Below are positions 27,295 to 36,566 of a DNA stretch of 64,000 bases, piece after piece. A program made the position numbers and the translations under genes. Within the stretch, counting starts at the first letter, position 1. Every line of letters starts with the position of its first letter. The notes under the pieces are model-generated. The model searched no databases. It was given only the letters and a program-made list of their open reading frames with translations, and was not told the origin of the DNA. This stretch comes from Phenylobacterium deserti (GTDB lineage: Bacteria; Pseudomonadota; Alphaproteobacteria; Caulobacterales; Caulobacteraceae), in the NCBI RefSeq assembly GCF_003254705.1, contig NZ_QFYR01000003.1, positions 1-64,000 on the forward strand, in the 5' to 3' direction.

Positions 27295-28349
27295 GCCAGG
27301 CTGCCGAGCCCGAGGTCCTGACGCGCGTCGAAGGCCGCGTCGGCCGGATCACGCTGAACCGGCCAAAGGCGCTTCACGCGCTTAATGTGGCGATGTGCCA
27401 GGCCATGACGGAGGCGCTGCTGGCCTGGCGCGCCGATCCCGCCGTGGAGATCGTGCTCCTGGATCACGCGGGCGAGCGCGGTTTCTGCGCCGGCGGCGAC
27501 GTGAGGATGGTGGCGCAGAGCGGAGCCAGCAATGGGGAGGCGGCTCGCGAGTTCTTCCACACCGAGTACCGTCTCAACCATCTGCTGTTCGAGTACCCCA
27601 AGCACACCGTGGCCTTCATCGATGGCGTCGTGATGGGCGGCGGCGTCGGGATTTCGCGGCCGTGTCGCTTCCGCGTTGCGACCGAGCGGACGGTGTTCGC
27701 CATGCCGGAAACCAGCATCGGCCTTTTCCCTGACGTGGGTGGCGGCTGGTACCTGCCGCGCATGCCCGGGCATATCGGTCTTTGGCTGGCGCTGACCGGC
27801 GCGCGGCTGAAAGCGGCGGACTGCCAGCTGGTCGGGGTCGCCACGGATTATGTGGAGAGCGCACGCGTCGCCGAGCTGAAGGCGGCCATTATCGCTGATC
27901 CAGCCGCGACAGAGCGGCTGCTCACCGAGTTCGAGGCCGATCCCGGGCGCCCGGAGATCGCCGCGCATCAGGACGAGATCGCCCGCATCTTCTCGCTGGG
28001 CAGCGTCGAAGCCATCGTGGCCGCGCTTGAAGCGTCCGACAGCGCTTGGGCGCGGGAGCAGGCGAGAGTGCTTGCGTCGAAGTCGCCACAGACGCTCAAG
28101 GTCGCCTTTCGCCAGCTGCAGCTTGGCGCCCAAGCCGCCTCGTTCGCGCAGAACATGGCGCTGGAATATCGGATCGCCGCTCGGGTCAGCAGCCTGCACG
28201 ACTTCCAGGAAGGCGTGCGTGCGGTGCTGGTCGACAAGGACAACGCCCCTCGTTGGAATCCGCCGACCTTGGACGCGGTCAAGGACGAGGCGCTCGACGC
28301 GATCTTCGCCCCCTTGCCAGCCGGCGAGGAATGGACGCCACTTGGCTGA
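27291..28349 (+). CDS. Enoyl-CoA hydratase / 3-hydroxyisobutyryl-CoA hydrolase family
   Basis: The protein has 352 residues, too long for a simple enoyl-CoA hydratase and right for the hydrolase subgroup. It has crotonase-fold motifs [27 protein letters not shown] and [21 protein letters not shown] segments (here [18 protein letters not shown]). It would cleave 3-hydroxyisobutyryl-CoA in valine breakdown. It is coupled to the acyl-CoA dehydrogenase by an ATGA overlap. Confidence 0.92.
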   Translation: MSQAAEPEVLTRVEGRVGRITLNRPKALHALNVAMCQAMTEALLAWRADPAVEIVLLDHAGERGFCAGGDVRMVAQSGASNGEAAREFFHTEYRLNHLLFEYPKHTVAFIDGVVMGGGVGISRPCRFRVATERTVFAMPETSIGLFPDVGGGWYLPRMPGHIGLWLALTGARLKAADCQLVGVATDYVESARVAELKAAIIADPAATERLLTEFEADPGRPEIAAHQDEIARIFSLGSVEAIVAALEASDSAWAREQARVLASKSPQTLKVAFRQLQLGAQAASFAQNMALEYRIAARVSSLHDFQEGVRAVLVDKDNAPRWNPPTLDAVKDEALDAIFAPLPAGEEWTPLG

Positions 28350-28386
28350 GCCAAACGGCAACCTACGACAAAGGGAGACGCTACAG

Positions 28387-29157
28387 ATGTCGCGCAGAAT
28401 GATCTTGGCCGCCGTGGCGGCCGTTTCGATGAGCGTCACTGGCGCAGCTCTGGCGCAGGCGCATGCCGGGCACGCCGCCCCTAATGCGGCGATCACGGCC
28501 GCTCTGGCCGACCCGGCGCGTCCGGCCGCTGACCGGGAGCGTGACCCCAATCGCAAACCCGCCGAAATGCTTGCCTTCGCCGGCGTCGGGCTTGGATCGA
28601 AGGTCGCCGACTTCATCCCGGGCGGCGGCTACTTCACCCGGATCTTCGCCAAGGCTGTCGGTCCGACGGGCAAGGTTTACGCCATCATCTCGCCTCCGCC
28701 GGCCAACGCCCCGAACCCGCCAGCCATTCGCGCGGTTGCGGCCGACCCCGCCTACGGCAACATCCAAGTGGTTGAGGGTGACTTCCAGAGCTTCACCGTT
28801 CCTGAACCGGTGGACGTGGTCTGGACCTCGCAGAACTACCACGACCTTCATCAGCGCCGGCGGAACCTGGAGGTGGCGCAGGTGAACAAGGCCATCTTCA
28901 ACGCCCTGAAGCCTGGCGGCGTCTTCATCGTGCTGGACCACGCGGCGAAGGCCGGAACTCCTGTGGACCCGGACGATGCGCTCCATCGCATCGATCCCGC
29001 TGCAGTCCGCCGCGAGGTGGAAGCGGCAGGGTTCAAGTTCGAGGGGGAGAGCACGGTGCTGCGTAACGCCGGCGACGACCACAGCAAGAACGTCTTCGAC
29101 CCGGCCGTGCGCGGCAAGACCGACCAGTTCGTCTACAAGTTCCGCAAGCCGCGCTGA
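28387..29157 (+). CDS. Exported class I SAM-dependent methyltransferase-like protein
   Basis: The protein has 256 residues from ATG 28387, preceded by GGGAGA. The N-terminus MSRRMILAAVAAVSMSVTGAALAQAHA is a signal peptide, and the rest is a Rossmann methyltransferase fold (VADFIPGGGYFTRIFAKAVG, VVEGDFQSF, VDVVWTSQNYHDLH, LKPGGVFIVLDHAA). Exported SAM-fold proteins of this type are common in Caulobacterales and sphingomonads; their cofactor supply outside the cytosol is unexplained. It sits inside the valine operon without obvious metabolic link. Confidence 0.85.
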   Translation: MSRRMILAAVAAVSMSVTGAALAQAHAGHAAPNAAITAALADPARPAADRERDPNRKPAEMLAFAGVGLGSKVADFIPGGGYFTRIFAKAVGPTGKVYAIISPPPANAPNPPAIRAVAADPAYGNIQVVEGDFQSFTVPEPVDVVWTSQNYHDLHQRRRNLEVAQVNKAIFNALKPGGVFIVLDHAAKAGTPVDPDDALHRIDPAAVRREVEAAGFKFEGESTVLRNAGDDHSKNVFDPAVRGKTDQFVYKFRKPR

Positions 29158-29179
29158 GCGGCGGAGAAGGGCTGGCGTC

Positions 29180-30073
29180 ATGACCCGCGTTGCGTTCATC
29201 GGGCTCGGCAACATGGGCGGCGGCATGGCCGCGAACCAGGCGAAGGCGGAGCGCGAGGTTCTTGCATTCGACCTGTCATCGACCGCTCTGGAGAAGGCCG
29301 TCGCTGCTGGCTGCCGTTCGGCAGGTTCCGCCGCGGAGGCGGTCCAAGGAGTGGACGCGGTGCTGACCATGCTTCCCGCCGGACCGCATGTGCGGAAGAT
29401 CTACGCCGAAGAGATCCTGCCCAACGCCCCTAAAGGCGCGCTGCTGATCGATTGCTCCACTATCGACGTGGATAGCGCGCGAGCGGTTGCGGCGCAGTCG
29501 ACGGCGGCGGGGTTCCGCTTCGCCGACGCCCCTGTGTCCGGCGGCCAAGCCGGGGCAGAGGCGGGGACGCTCGCCTTCATGGTGGGCTGTGACGAGGCTG
29601 ACTTTGCGGACGTCGAGGCCATCATCCAGCCTATGGCCCGTGCGGTGATCCGCGCAGGCGACCACGGGGCAGGGCAGGCCGCCAAGATCTGCAACAACAT
29701 GGTGCTGGGGGCCTCGATGATCGCGGTCTGCGAGGCGTTCGCCCTCGCGGAACGGCTTGGTCTGGAGCCGGAGCGCTTCTTCGAGATCGCATCGAAGTCG
29801 TCCGGTCAGTGCTGGAGCCTGACCAGCTACTGCCCATGGCCCGGGCCGGTCCCGACCGCACCCTCGAACCGGGACTACGAAGGCGGGTTCGCCACCGCCA
29901 TGATGCTGAAGGATTTGAAGTTGGCGCAGGAGGCCGCCGCCAAAGCAGGCGCCGCCACGCCGCTGGGTGCGCAGGCCGAAGGGCTCTACGCGCTTTTCGA
30001 CCGGCTCGGCGGCGGATGGAAGGACTTCTCGGCTATTTTGGAGCTGTTCCGGGGCAACGCACCCCTCCGTTGA
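29180..30073 (+). CDS. mmsB: 3-hydroxyisobutyrate dehydrogenase
   Basis: The protein has 297 residues, the typical length. An N-terminal NAD-binding motif VAFIGLGNMGGGMAANQ is followed by the FADAPVSGGQAGAEAGTL substrate-binding loop and the catalytic Lys in GAGQAAKICNNMVLGASM. It oxidises 3-hydroxyisobutyrate to methylmalonate semialdehyde in valine catabolism. It ends the run starting at 26155. The methylmalonate-semialdehyde dehydrogenase gene mmsA is not in the window. Confidence 0.95.
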   Translation: MTRVAFIGLGNMGGGMAANQAKAEREVLAFDLSSTALEKAVAAGCRSAGSAAEAVQGVDAVLTMLPAGPHVRKIYAEEILPNAPKGALLIDCSTIDVDSARAVAAQSTAAGFRFADAPVSGGQAGAEAGTLAFMVGCDEADFADVEAIIQPMARAVIRAGDHGAGQAAKICNNMVLGASMIAVCEAFALAERLGLEPERFFEIASKSSGQCWSLTSYCPWPGPVPTAPSNRDYEGGFATAMMLKDLKLAQEAAAKAGAATPLGAQAEGLYALFDRLGGGWKDFSAILELFRGNAPLR

Positions 30074-30090
30074 CGTACGGAGTACGGCGT

Positions 30091-30104
30091 TTGACGCAGA
30101 TCAA
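30091..30104. promoter_or_regulatory. FNR/FixK-type box upstream of hemA
   Basis: TTGACGCAGATCAA fully matches the TTGAY-N4-RTCAA pattern used by FNR, FnrL and FixK regulators in alphaproteobacteria. It lies about 120 bp upstream of the hemA start and 18 bp after the mmsB stop. FnrL control of hemA is known in Rhodobacter. The 152-bp gap holds no gene. Confidence 0.65.
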
Positions 30105-30225
30105 GCGCCTGCGGCGGCCCGCCGTGTAGACAATCAGGTGTCGCGGCGCCAAAAGGCGGTTCAGATTCAAGAGGACCGGCCTTGTCGCGCAAGATGGTCG
30201 AACGCGCGGTCGGAGTTTGAAGTCC

Positions 30226-31455
30226 ATGGATTACAGAGACGCGTTCCGTAGCGCCCTCGAAAAGGTCCGTGCCGAGGGCCGTTACCGCGTCTTCGCCGAC
30301 CTCAAGCGTCACCGCGGCGAGTTTCCGCGCGCTACCTGGACCCGCGACGACGGCACGACCCAGGACGTCGTGGTCTGGTGCTCGAACGATTACCTCGGCC
30401 AGGGGCAGAACCCCGTGGTTCTCGACGCCATGAAGCAGGCGATCGAGGAAGCCGGCGCCGGCTCGGGCGGCACCCGCAATATCTCCGGCACGACCCGCTA
30501 TCACGTCGAGCTGGAAGCCGAACTCGCCGATCTGCACGGCAAGGAAGCGGCCCTGCTGTTCACCTCCGGGTACGTCTCGAACGAAGCCTCGCTGTCGACG
30601 CTCTATAAGATCCTGCCCGGCCTGATCGTCTTCTCGGACGAGCTGAACCACAACTCGATGATCTCCGGCATTCGCGCCGGCAAGCGCGAGCAGCGGCACG
30701 TCTTCAAGCACAACGACCTTGAGCATCTCGAACAGCTCCTGGCCGCGGCTCCGTCCGACGCACCCAAGCTGATCGCGTTCGAGAGCGTCTACTCGATGGA
30801 TGGCGACATCGCGCCCATGCGCGAGATGGTCGCGCTGGCCAAGAAATACGGCGCCATGACCTACCTCGACGAGGTGCACGCGGTCGGCATGTACGGGCCC
30901 CGTGGCGCGGGCGTGGCTGAGCGCGACGGCGTGATGGACCAGATCGACATCGTCGAGGGCACGCTGGGTAAGGCGTTCGGCGTGATGGGCGGCTACATCG
31001 CCGCCGATGCGGTGATTGTCGACGCTATCCGCTCTTATGCCGACGGCTTCATCTTCACGACGTCGCTGCCGCCGGCGCTGGCGGCAGGGGCGGCGGCCTC
31101 GATCCGTTACCTGAAAGACCACAACGAGATCCGCGTGGCCCATCAGGAGCGCGCGGCGACCCTCAAGGCGCGCCTGACCAAGGCCGGCCTGCCAGTCATG
31201 CCGTCGGTCAGCCACATCGTGCCCGTGCTCGTGGGCGACCCGGTCCACTGCAAGATGATCTCGGACATCCTGCTGTCGGACTTCGGCATCTATGTTCAGC
31301 CGATCAACTACCCGACCGTGCCGCGGGGAACGGAACGTCTGCGCTTTACGCCTTCGCCGGCGCACAGCGATGCGATGATGGACGACCTCGCGCACGCCCT
31401 GGAGACCCTCTGGGTCCACTGCAACGTGAAGCGCGTGGGCGGCTACGCCGCTTAG
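30226..31455 (+). CDS. hemA: 5-aminolevulinate synthase
   Basis: The protein has 409 residues from ATG 30226 ([20 protein letters not shown]), with CGGAG about 10 nt upstream. It is a PLP enzyme that condenses glycine and succinyl-CoA to ALA, the Shemin route of alphaproteobacteria. Motifs include [41 protein letters not shown], and [14 protein letters not shown] with the PLP Lys at about residue 249. It supplies hemB at 25062. An FNR-type box upstream suggests oxygen control. Confidence 0.97.
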   Translation: MDYRDAFRSALEKVRAEGRYRVFADLKRHRGEFPRATWTRDDGTTQDVVVWCSNDYLGQGQNPVVLDAMKQAIEEAGAGSGGTRNISGTTRYHVELEAELADLHGKEAALLFTSGYVSNEASLSTLYKILPGLIVFSDELNHNSMISGIRAGKREQRHVFKHNDLEHLEQLLAAAPSDAPKLIAFESVYSMDGDIAPMREMVALAKKYGAMTYLDEVHAVGMYGPRGAGVAERDGVMDQIDIVEGTLGKAFGVMGGYIAADAVIVDAIRSYADGFIFTTSLPPALAAGAAASIRYLKDHNEIRVAHQERAATLKARLTKAGLPVMPSVSHIVPVLVGDPVHCKMISDILLSDFGIYVQPINYPTVPRGTERLRFTPSPAHSDAMMDDLAHALETLWVHCNVKRVGGYAA

Positions 31456-31543
31456 GGCGGCGCTCTGCACGAGTTGTAGGGGAGGGCTCCTGCGGGAGCC
31501 ATCGCCAGAACAAGCGGCATCCCGAGGAGGGACAAGGCGGGTC

Positions 31544-31651
31544 CTATGCCGCTGCGCGCTGTTCTGGCTGGCTCGGCGGCGTTTGCCGGGTGGGACGGGT
31601 GATCAGTCCGTCGCCGTACGCAAAGACCCGGACCGGCTCGCCGATGCACAT
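31544..31651 (-). CDS. Possible 35-residue ORF downstream of the mucR pair
   Basis: From ATG 31651 to TAG 31544 the reading is MCIGEPVRVFAYGDGLITRP followed by a Gln/Pro/Ala tail. Third positions are mostly G or C. The open frame extends about nine codons upstream without an ATG or GTG start (WDSYLQ precedes the ATG). It lies on the same strand, 55 bp after the 80-residue gene. The rest of the 250-bp gap to hemA has only a weak 6-bp hairpin at 31485-31500. Confidence 0.3.
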   Translation of the reverse strand: MCIGEPVRVFAYGDGLITRPTRQTPPSQPEQRAAA

Positions 31652-31706
31652 TTGCAGATAAGAGTCCCAGCGCGCCCTTCAAGGCTGGCAGGGACCCGAT
31701 TTGAGG

Positions 31707-31949
31707 TCAGGTGAGGGCGTTCGCCGTGCGACAGGTGGTGCTCCAGCCGCCCTTGAACGTGGCGAGTTCGACGACTTCCACCTCGAAGGTGCGTCCGGCG
31801 CTCTCAACCAGGAACAGGTCGCCAAGGCGCGGGATCAGCGGATCCACCGACCAGATCACCACCTCGCCGCGCGTCACCAGATCCTGATCGAGGATTTCGT
31901 AGCCGCTTTCGTGGAAGGGCCGCAGGCCCGCTTCGCGAAGATTCGACAT
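31707..31949 (-). CDS. Small protein of unknown function, coupled to mucR
   Basis: The protein has 80 residues and starts MSNLREAGLRPFHESGYEIL. It is soluble and probably mostly beta (VVIWSVDPLIPRLGDLFLVE, RTFEVEVVELATFKGGWSTTC). No family is recognised. Its ATG overlaps the stop of the MucR gene by 1 bp, so it is translated from the same message. Confidence 0.65.
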   Translation of the reverse strand: MSNLREAGLRPFHESGYEILDQDLVTRGEVVIWSVDPLIPRLGDLFLVESAGRTFEVEVVELATFKGGWSTTCRTANALT

Positions 31950-32383
31950 TACTTGCGCCTCCGGACGCCGCGACCGAGGCCGATCTGCTTGGCGAAGTCC
32001 GAGCGGCGGGCGGCGTAGGCCGGCGCCACCATGGGATAATCAGCCGGCAGGCCCCACCTGCGGCGGTACTCGTCCGGGCTCATGTTGTAGCGGGACCGGA
32101 GATAGCGCTTCAGCATCTTCAGTCGTTTGCCGTCCTCGAGGCAGACGATGTAATCGTGCTGAACGGACTTGTTGATGGCCACTGCGGGCTTCGGGCGCTC
32201 CTCGAGAACCGGCGGCGCTTCACCACGGCTCAGACCCTCAAGAGCTCCGTGCACCGAACGGATGATGTCGGGAACAGCATCGACAGAGACGACGTTGCGG
32301 CTCACGTAGGCCGCGACGATCTCCGCCCCCAAGCGCAGCAACTCCTCCCCGGATCGACCCTGGGAGTCCGGTCCAACACTCAT
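31949..32383 (-). CDS. mucR: MucR/Ros family transcriptional regulator
   Basis: The protein has 144 residues from ATG 32383 (MSVGPDSQGRSGEEL), preceded by GGGGGA. MucR/Ros proteins have a helical oligomerisation N-terminus and a Ros-type zinc-finger DNA-binding domain. Here the C-terminal part HDYIVCLEDGKRLKMLKRYL and RYNMSPDEYRRRWGLPADYP is the family signature; the finger keeps only one Cys in this segment, as in many alphaproteobacterial members. In Caulobacter MucR proteins silence genes together with SciP/CtrA circuits. It is divergent from glyA. Confidence 0.93.
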   Translation of the reverse strand: MSVGPDSQGRSGEELLRLGAEIVAAYVSRNVVSVDAVPDIIRSVHGALEGLSRGEAPPVLEERPKPAVAINKSVQHDYIVCLEDGKRLKMLKRYLRSRYNMSPDEYRRRWGLPADYPMVAPAYAARRSDFAKQIGLGRGVRRRK

Positions 32384-32564
32384 CAAGTCCCCCATCCTCG
32401 CACGCTGCACACCGCCTGCGGGTGCGTGTGTGCACATGCACCCTGGGCCAGCGGGGAACGCAGACAACTGGACTTTGGTTCCGGACGTTGGAACGGCGAG
32501 CGCATCAGGTTAAAGAGCCGATCCCTCCGCGGATCCGCCGACCGCCCCTCGAAAGGCCCAGCCC

Positions 32565-33860
32565 GTGAACCTGCACGTCCAAGCCCAGCCCTCCACCGAG
32601 TCCTTCTTCAACCAAGGCGTCGCCGAGGGCGATCCGGAGCTGGCCCGCGTCCTGGGCGGCGAGATGAAGCGCCAGCAGGATCAGATCGAGTTGATCGCCT
32701 CGGAGAACATCGTCTCCAAGGCGGTGCTTGAGGCGCAAGGCAGCGTGCTGACGAACAAGTACGCCGAGGGCTATCCGGGCAAGCGCTACTACGGCGGCTG
32801 CGAGGTCGTCGATGAAGCCGAAGCCATCGCCATCGAGCGGGCCAAGCAGCTGTTCGGCTGCGAGTACGCCAACGTCCAGCCGCACTCGGGCAGCCAGGCC
32901 AACCAGGCCGTCTTCATGGCGACCCTGCAGCCGGGCGACACCTTCATGGGCATGGACCTGGCTTCCGGCGGCCACCTGACCCACGGCAAGAACGTCAATC
33001 AGTCCGGCAAGTGGTTCCGTCCGGTGCACTACGGGGTGCGCTCGCAAGACCACCTGATCGACTATGATCAGGCCGCCGAGATCGCCTTGGCTGAGAAACC
33101 GAAGGTGATCATCGCAGGCGGTTCGGCCTATTCGCGCCAGATCGATTTCGCCCGCTTCCGCGAGATCGCCGACAGCGTCGGCGCCATCCTGATGTGCGAC
33201 ATCGCTCACTATGCGGGGCTGGTCGCGGCCGGCGTCTACCCGAGCCCGTTCCCGCACGCCCACGTGGTCACCACCACCACTCACAAGACCCTGCGTGGGC
33301 CGCGCGGCGGCATGGTGCTGACCAACGACAAAAAGCTGGCCAAGAAGATCGACAGCGCGGTCTTCCCCGGCCTTCAGGGCGGTCCGCTCATGCATGTCAT
33401 CGCGGGCAAGGCTGTGGCGTTCGGCGAGGCGCTGAAGCCCGAGTTCAAGACCTACGCCAAGCAGGTGATCGACAACGCCCGGGCTCTGGCGGACAGCCTG
33501 CAGAGCGCTGGGTTCAAGATCGTTTCCAACGGCACCGACAGCCACCTGATGCTGGTGGATCTGACGCCCAAGGGGGTGAACGGCGCTGACGCCGAGACCG
33601 CGCTGGAGCGGGCCGGCATCACCACCAACAAGAACGGCATCCCCTTCGATCCGCTTCCCCCGATGCAAACTTCGGGTCTGCGGGTCGGCTCTCCCGCTGG
33701 CACCACCCGCGGCTTCGGCGTGGAAGAGTTCCGCCAGATCGGCGCCTGGATCGGCGAGGTCCTGGATGGTGTCGCCGCTGGCGGCGACAACACCTCTGTC
33801 GAGGCCAAGGTGCGTGGCGAGGTGCTGGAACTCACCAAGCGGTTCCCCATCTACCGCTAA
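32565..33860 (+). CDS. glyA: Serine hydroxymethyltransferase
   Basis: The protein has 431 residues and starts at GTG 32565 with GAAAGG 8 nt upstream. It is a PLP enzyme converting serine and THF to glycine and methylene-THF. Motifs are [35 protein letters not shown], and [17 protein letters not shown] with the PLP Lys at about residue 241. It is followed by nrdR after 32 bp, a common pairing in alphaproteobacteria, so it may start the operon that runs through thiL. Confidence 0.97.
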   Translation: MNLHVQAQPSTESFFNQGVAEGDPELARVLGGEMKRQQDQIELIASENIVSKAVLEAQGSVLTNKYAEGYPGKRYYGGCEVVDEAEAIAIERAKQLFGCEYANVQPHSGSQANQAVFMATLQPGDTFMGMDLASGGHLTHGKNVNQSGKWFRPVHYGVRSQDHLIDYDQAAEIALAEKPKVIIAGGSAYSRQIDFARFREIADSVGAILMCDIAHYAGLVAAGVYPSPFPHAHVVTTTTHKTLRGPRGGMVLTNDKKLAKKIDSAVFPGLQGGPLMHVIAGKAVAFGEALKPEFKTYAKQVIDNARALADSLQSAGFKIVSNGTDSHLMLVDLTPKGVNGADAETALERAGITTNKNGIPFDPLPPMQTSGLRVGSPAGTTRGFGVEEFRQIGAWIGEVLDGVAAGGDNTSVEAKVRGEVLELTKRFPIYR

Positions 33861-33892
33861 TAGCGCTAGAGTGGCCGCAAAGGGGCTAGATC

Positions 33893-34366
33893 ATGCGGTG
33901 CCCGTTCTGCGGCAGTGAAGAAAGTCAGGTGAAGGACTCGCGCCCGTCGGAAGACGGCGCGGCGATCCGGCGTCGCCGCCTCTGCCCGGAGTGCGGCGGC
34001 CGCTTCACCACCTTCGAACGCGTGCAGCTGCGCGAGCTGACCATCGTCAAGCGCTCGGGCCGCCGCACGCCCTTCGACCGGGACAAGCTGGCTCGCTCGG
34101 TCGCCATCGCCACACGCAAACGGCCGGTGGATCCGGAGCGGATCGAGCGCATGATCTCGTCCATTGTCCGGCAGCTTGAGAGCATCGGCGAGACGGAGCT
34201 GCCGTCCTCGGCCATTGGCGAGCTGGTCATGAAGCACCTCAAGCAGCTCGATGACGTGGCTTATGTTCGTTACGCCTCCGTCTATCGAGACTTCCGCGAG
34301 ACGCAGGACTTCGCCCGCTTCCTCGGCGAGGAAGGCCTGAGCGAAGTGGTGGACGAGCAGCCCTAG
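33893..34366 (+). CDS. nrdR: Transcriptional repressor NrdR
   Basis: The protein has 157 residues. An N-terminal zinc ribbon has Cys3, Cys6, Cys31 and Cys34 ([20 protein letters not shown]), followed by an ATP-cone domain ([31 protein letters not shown]). It represses ribonucleotide reductase genes by sensing ATP/dATP. AAAGGGG lies upstream. It heads the rib-nusB-thiL run and is 18 bp from the ribD-type gene. Confidence 0.97.
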   Translation: MRCPFCGSEESQVKDSRPSEDGAAIRRRRLCPECGGRFTTFERVQLRELTIVKRSGRRTPFDRDKLARSVAIATRKRPVDPERIERMISSIVRQLESIGETELPSSAIGELVMKHLKQLDDVAYVRYASVYRDFRETQDFARFLGEEGLSEVVDEQP

Positions 34367-34384
34367 CGCTGGGCGACGCTTCCC

Positions 34385-35032
34385 ATGACGGTCACCCTCA
34401 AGCTCGCCACCTCGCTCGACGGACGCATCGCCACGGCTGCGGGGCAAAGCAAGTGGATCACGGGCCAGCCTGCACGCGAAGCGGTTCACCGGCTACGGGC
34501 GGAACACGACGCAGTCATAGTTGGCGTTGAAACCGCGCTCGCTGATGATCCGGAGCTGACCGTGAGGCTCGTACCGGGCTTCAACGGGCCCCAACCCGCG
34601 CGGGTGGTGCTGGACAGCCGGCAACGCCTGGCTTCCGACTGCAAGCTGGTCAGCACGGCGAACGAGATCCCAACCTATGTCGTCGCCACCGAGGAGCCTG
34701 ACCCGCGCCTGGTGGATGCGGGCGTCAAGGTGCTGCAGGTCCGCAAGGTCGGCGAGGACCGCCCTGAACTGAAGACCGTGGTCGAGGCTCTTGCGGCTGA
34801 AGGGCTGCAGCGGCTTTTCGTCGAGGGCGGCGGCCAGGTGGCGGCGAGCTTCCTGCGCTGTGGGCTTGTGGACCGCATCGAGTGGTTCCGGGCCGCCATC
34901 ATCATCGGCGGGGAAGGACGTCCCGGCGTCGGAGCCTTGGCTGTTGCGGGCTTGTCCGACGCTCCCCATTTCCGGCGCACGGAGGTCCGCGAAGTCGGCG
35001 ATGACCTCTGGGAACGCTACGCGAGGATCTAG
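34385..35032 (+). CDS. ribD: RibD reductase domain protein (deaminase domain absent)
   Basis: The protein has 215 residues, against about 360 for bifunctional RibD. It matches only the C-terminal reductase: TLKLATSLDGRIATAAGQSKWITG, AEHDAVIVGVETALADDPELTVR and LQRLFVEGGGQVAASFLR. The N-terminal zinc deaminase (HxE, PCxxC) is missing, and only 18 bp separate the ATG from nrdR, so it is not hidden upstream. It would reduce the ribosylamino-pyrimidine in riboflavin synthesis. The deaminase must be elsewhere or replaced. Confidence 0.85.
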   Translation: MTVTLKLATSLDGRIATAAGQSKWITGQPAREAVHRLRAEHDAVIVGVETALADDPELTVRLVPGFNGPQPARVVLDSRQRLASDCKLVSTANEIPTYVVATEEPDPRLVDAGVKVLQVRKVGEDRPELKTVVEALAAEGLQRLFVEGGGQVAASFLRCGLVDRIEWFRAAIIIGGEGRPGVGALAVAGLSDAPHFRRTEVREVGDDLWERYARI

Positions 35033-35623
35033 ATGTTCACCGGCATCGTCACTGACGTCGGCCGCGTTCGTGCGGTCCGCGAGACCAACCGCGACCGCCG
35101 CTTCGAGATCGAGACGTCGTTCGATCTCTCCAGCGTCGACCTCGGCGCCTCGATCAGCCATGCGGGCGTGTGCCTGACGGTGGTGGAGAAGGGCCCGAAC
35201 TGGTTCGCCGTGGACGTGTCGCGCGAGACCCTCGCCGTCACGACCCTTTCCAATTGGCGCGAGGGCAAGCGCATCAATCTCGAACGCGCGGCGAAGGTCG
35301 GCGACGAACTCGGCGGCCACATCGTATCCGGCCACGTGGACGGGATCGGCGAGGTAATCTCTGTGGCTCAGGAAGGCGGCTCGCACCGCGTCCGCATCCG
35401 CGCGCCGCGTCCACTACATCGGTTCATCGCGCCCAAGGGCTCTATCACCGTCGAGGGCGTCTCCTTGACCGTGAACGAGGTGGAGGACGACGTGTTCGGC
35501 GTGAACCTGATCCCGCACACCTGGGACGTCACGACGCTGGGCGAGTTGGTGGCCGGCGTTCCGGTCAATCTCGAGATCGATATGCTGGCGCGGTATCTCG
35601 CCCGCTGGCGCGAAACGGCCTAA
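35033..35623 (+). CDS. ribE: Riboflavin synthase alpha chain
   Basis: The protein has 196 residues and starts [13 protein letters not shown], the universal N-terminus of this enzyme. Two lumazine-binding repeats are visible, with [22 protein letters not shown] in the first and [20 protein letters not shown] in the second. It converts two lumazines to riboflavin. The ATG follows directly after the ribD stop, so the two are translationally coupled. The ribBA gene that usually follows is absent. Confidence 0.96.
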   Translation: MFTGIVTDVGRVRAVRETNRDRRFEIETSFDLSSVDLGASISHAGVCLTVVEKGPNWFAVDVSRETLAVTTLSNWREGKRINLERAAKVGDELGGHIVSGHVDGIGEVISVAQEGGSHRVRIRAPRPLHRFIAPKGSITVEGVSLTVNEVEDDVFGVNLIPHTWDVTTLGELVAGVPVNLEIDMLARYLARWRETA

Positions 35624-35661
35624 AGGTCGCGGCCAGACGCCGAAAGGGCCCGAAAATACCG

Positions 35662-36123
35662 ATGAGTGAAGACAAGGTGCGCATCCTGATCGTGGAAGCG
35701 CGGTTCTATTCCGACCTGGCCGACGAGCTGTTGAAGGGCGCGAGTGACGCGCTCACGGCGTTTGGCGCGGAGTTCGATGTGGTGACGGTGCCCGGCGCTC
35801 TCGAAATTCCTGGTGCGATCGCCTTCGCGGCTGAAGGAGGCCACGGCCCGGGCCGGAGCTACGACGGTTATGTGGCGCTTGGCACGGTAATCCGCGGCGA
35901 GACTTACCACTTCGAGATCGTGTCCAACGAGTCGGCGCGCGGCATTATGGATCTCACCGTCCGCAAGCAGCTGGCGATCGGCAACGGCGTGCTCACCACG
36001 GAAGACGAGGAGCAGGCCTGGGCCCGCGCCCGCGTCAACGAAGGCGACAAGGGAGGCGGGGCCGCCCGCGCCGCTTTGACGATGGTCGAGCTGAAGCAGC
36101 AGCTGATGGGAGCTGGCCGATGA
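35662..36123 (+). CDS. ribH: 6,7-dimethyl-8-ribityllumazine synthase
   Basis: The protein has 153 residues and starts [19 protein letters not shown]. Conserved regions are [41 protein letters not shown] with the catalytic His, and [18 protein letters not shown]. It joins the 4-carbon phosphate to the pyrimidine. Its end overlaps nusB by an ATGA. Its position only 38 bp after ribE shows that ribBA has been lost from the cluster. Confidence 0.97.
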   Translation: MSEDKVRILIVEARFYSDLADELLKGASDALTAFGAEFDVVTVPGALEIPGAIAFAAEGGHGPGRSYDGYVALGTVIRGETYHFEIVSNESARGIMDLTVRKQLAIGNGVLTTEDEEQAWARARVNEGDKGGGAARAALTMVELKQQLMGAGR

Positions 36124-36566
36124 GCGCACCCCGGCAGGCCCGTTCGGTCGCTCGCCTCGCCGCTGTGCAGGCGCTGTACCAGATGGAAGTTTCCAGCGCG
36201 GGCGCCGAAGCGGTGATCCGCGAGTTCTCGGAGCACCGCTTCGACCGCGATGTCGAGGACATGACCCTGGCCACCGCCGACGAGGAGTTCTTCGCCGATC
36301 TCGTCCGCGGGGTGGTGAAGAGCCAAGCCGTCGTGGACAAGCAGATTGCGGCCAATCTGGCGCAGAACTGGCGGCTCGAGCGTATCGACGCGACCGTGCG
36401 TGCGATCCTGAGAGCCGGCGTCTTCGAGCTCGCTAACCGTCCCGACGTGCCCACCGAGGTGGTGATCGACGAATACGTCGACGTCACCAAATCCTTCTTC
36501 GAGGGCGCTGAGCCCGGCTTCGTGAACGGCGCCTTGGACGCTGTGGCCCGGGATGTCCGGGGCTGA
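36120..36566 (+). CDS. nusB: Transcription antitermination factor NusB
   Basis: The protein has 148 residues, all-helical. The typical start [19 protein letters not shown] and the C-terminal [30 protein letters not shown] are present. It works with NusE (S10) at boxA in rRNA antitermination. It overlaps ribH at the start and thiL by 14 bp at the end, so the block is tightly coupled. Confidence 0.97.
   Translation: MSAPRQARSVARLAAVQALYQMEVSSAGAEAVIREFSEHRFDRDVEDMTLATADEEFFADLVRGVVKSQAVVDKQIAANLAQNWRLERIDATVRAILRAGVFELANRPDVPTEVVIDEYVDVTKSFFEGAEPGFVNGALDAVARDVRG

Noticed and set aside
29986..31470. 494-codon frame opposite hemA
   Set aside because: It covers the whole conserved hemA and has no family features. 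It is a GC-driven shadow.
31452..31682. 76-codon minus-strand frame after hemA
   Set aside because: Its product is Arg/Pro/Ala-rich without a family. A neighbouring phase (31544-31651) reads more like protein.
32505..33668. 387-codon frame opposite glyA
   Set aside because: Same reason: the plus strand holds a certain serine hydroxymethyltransferase.
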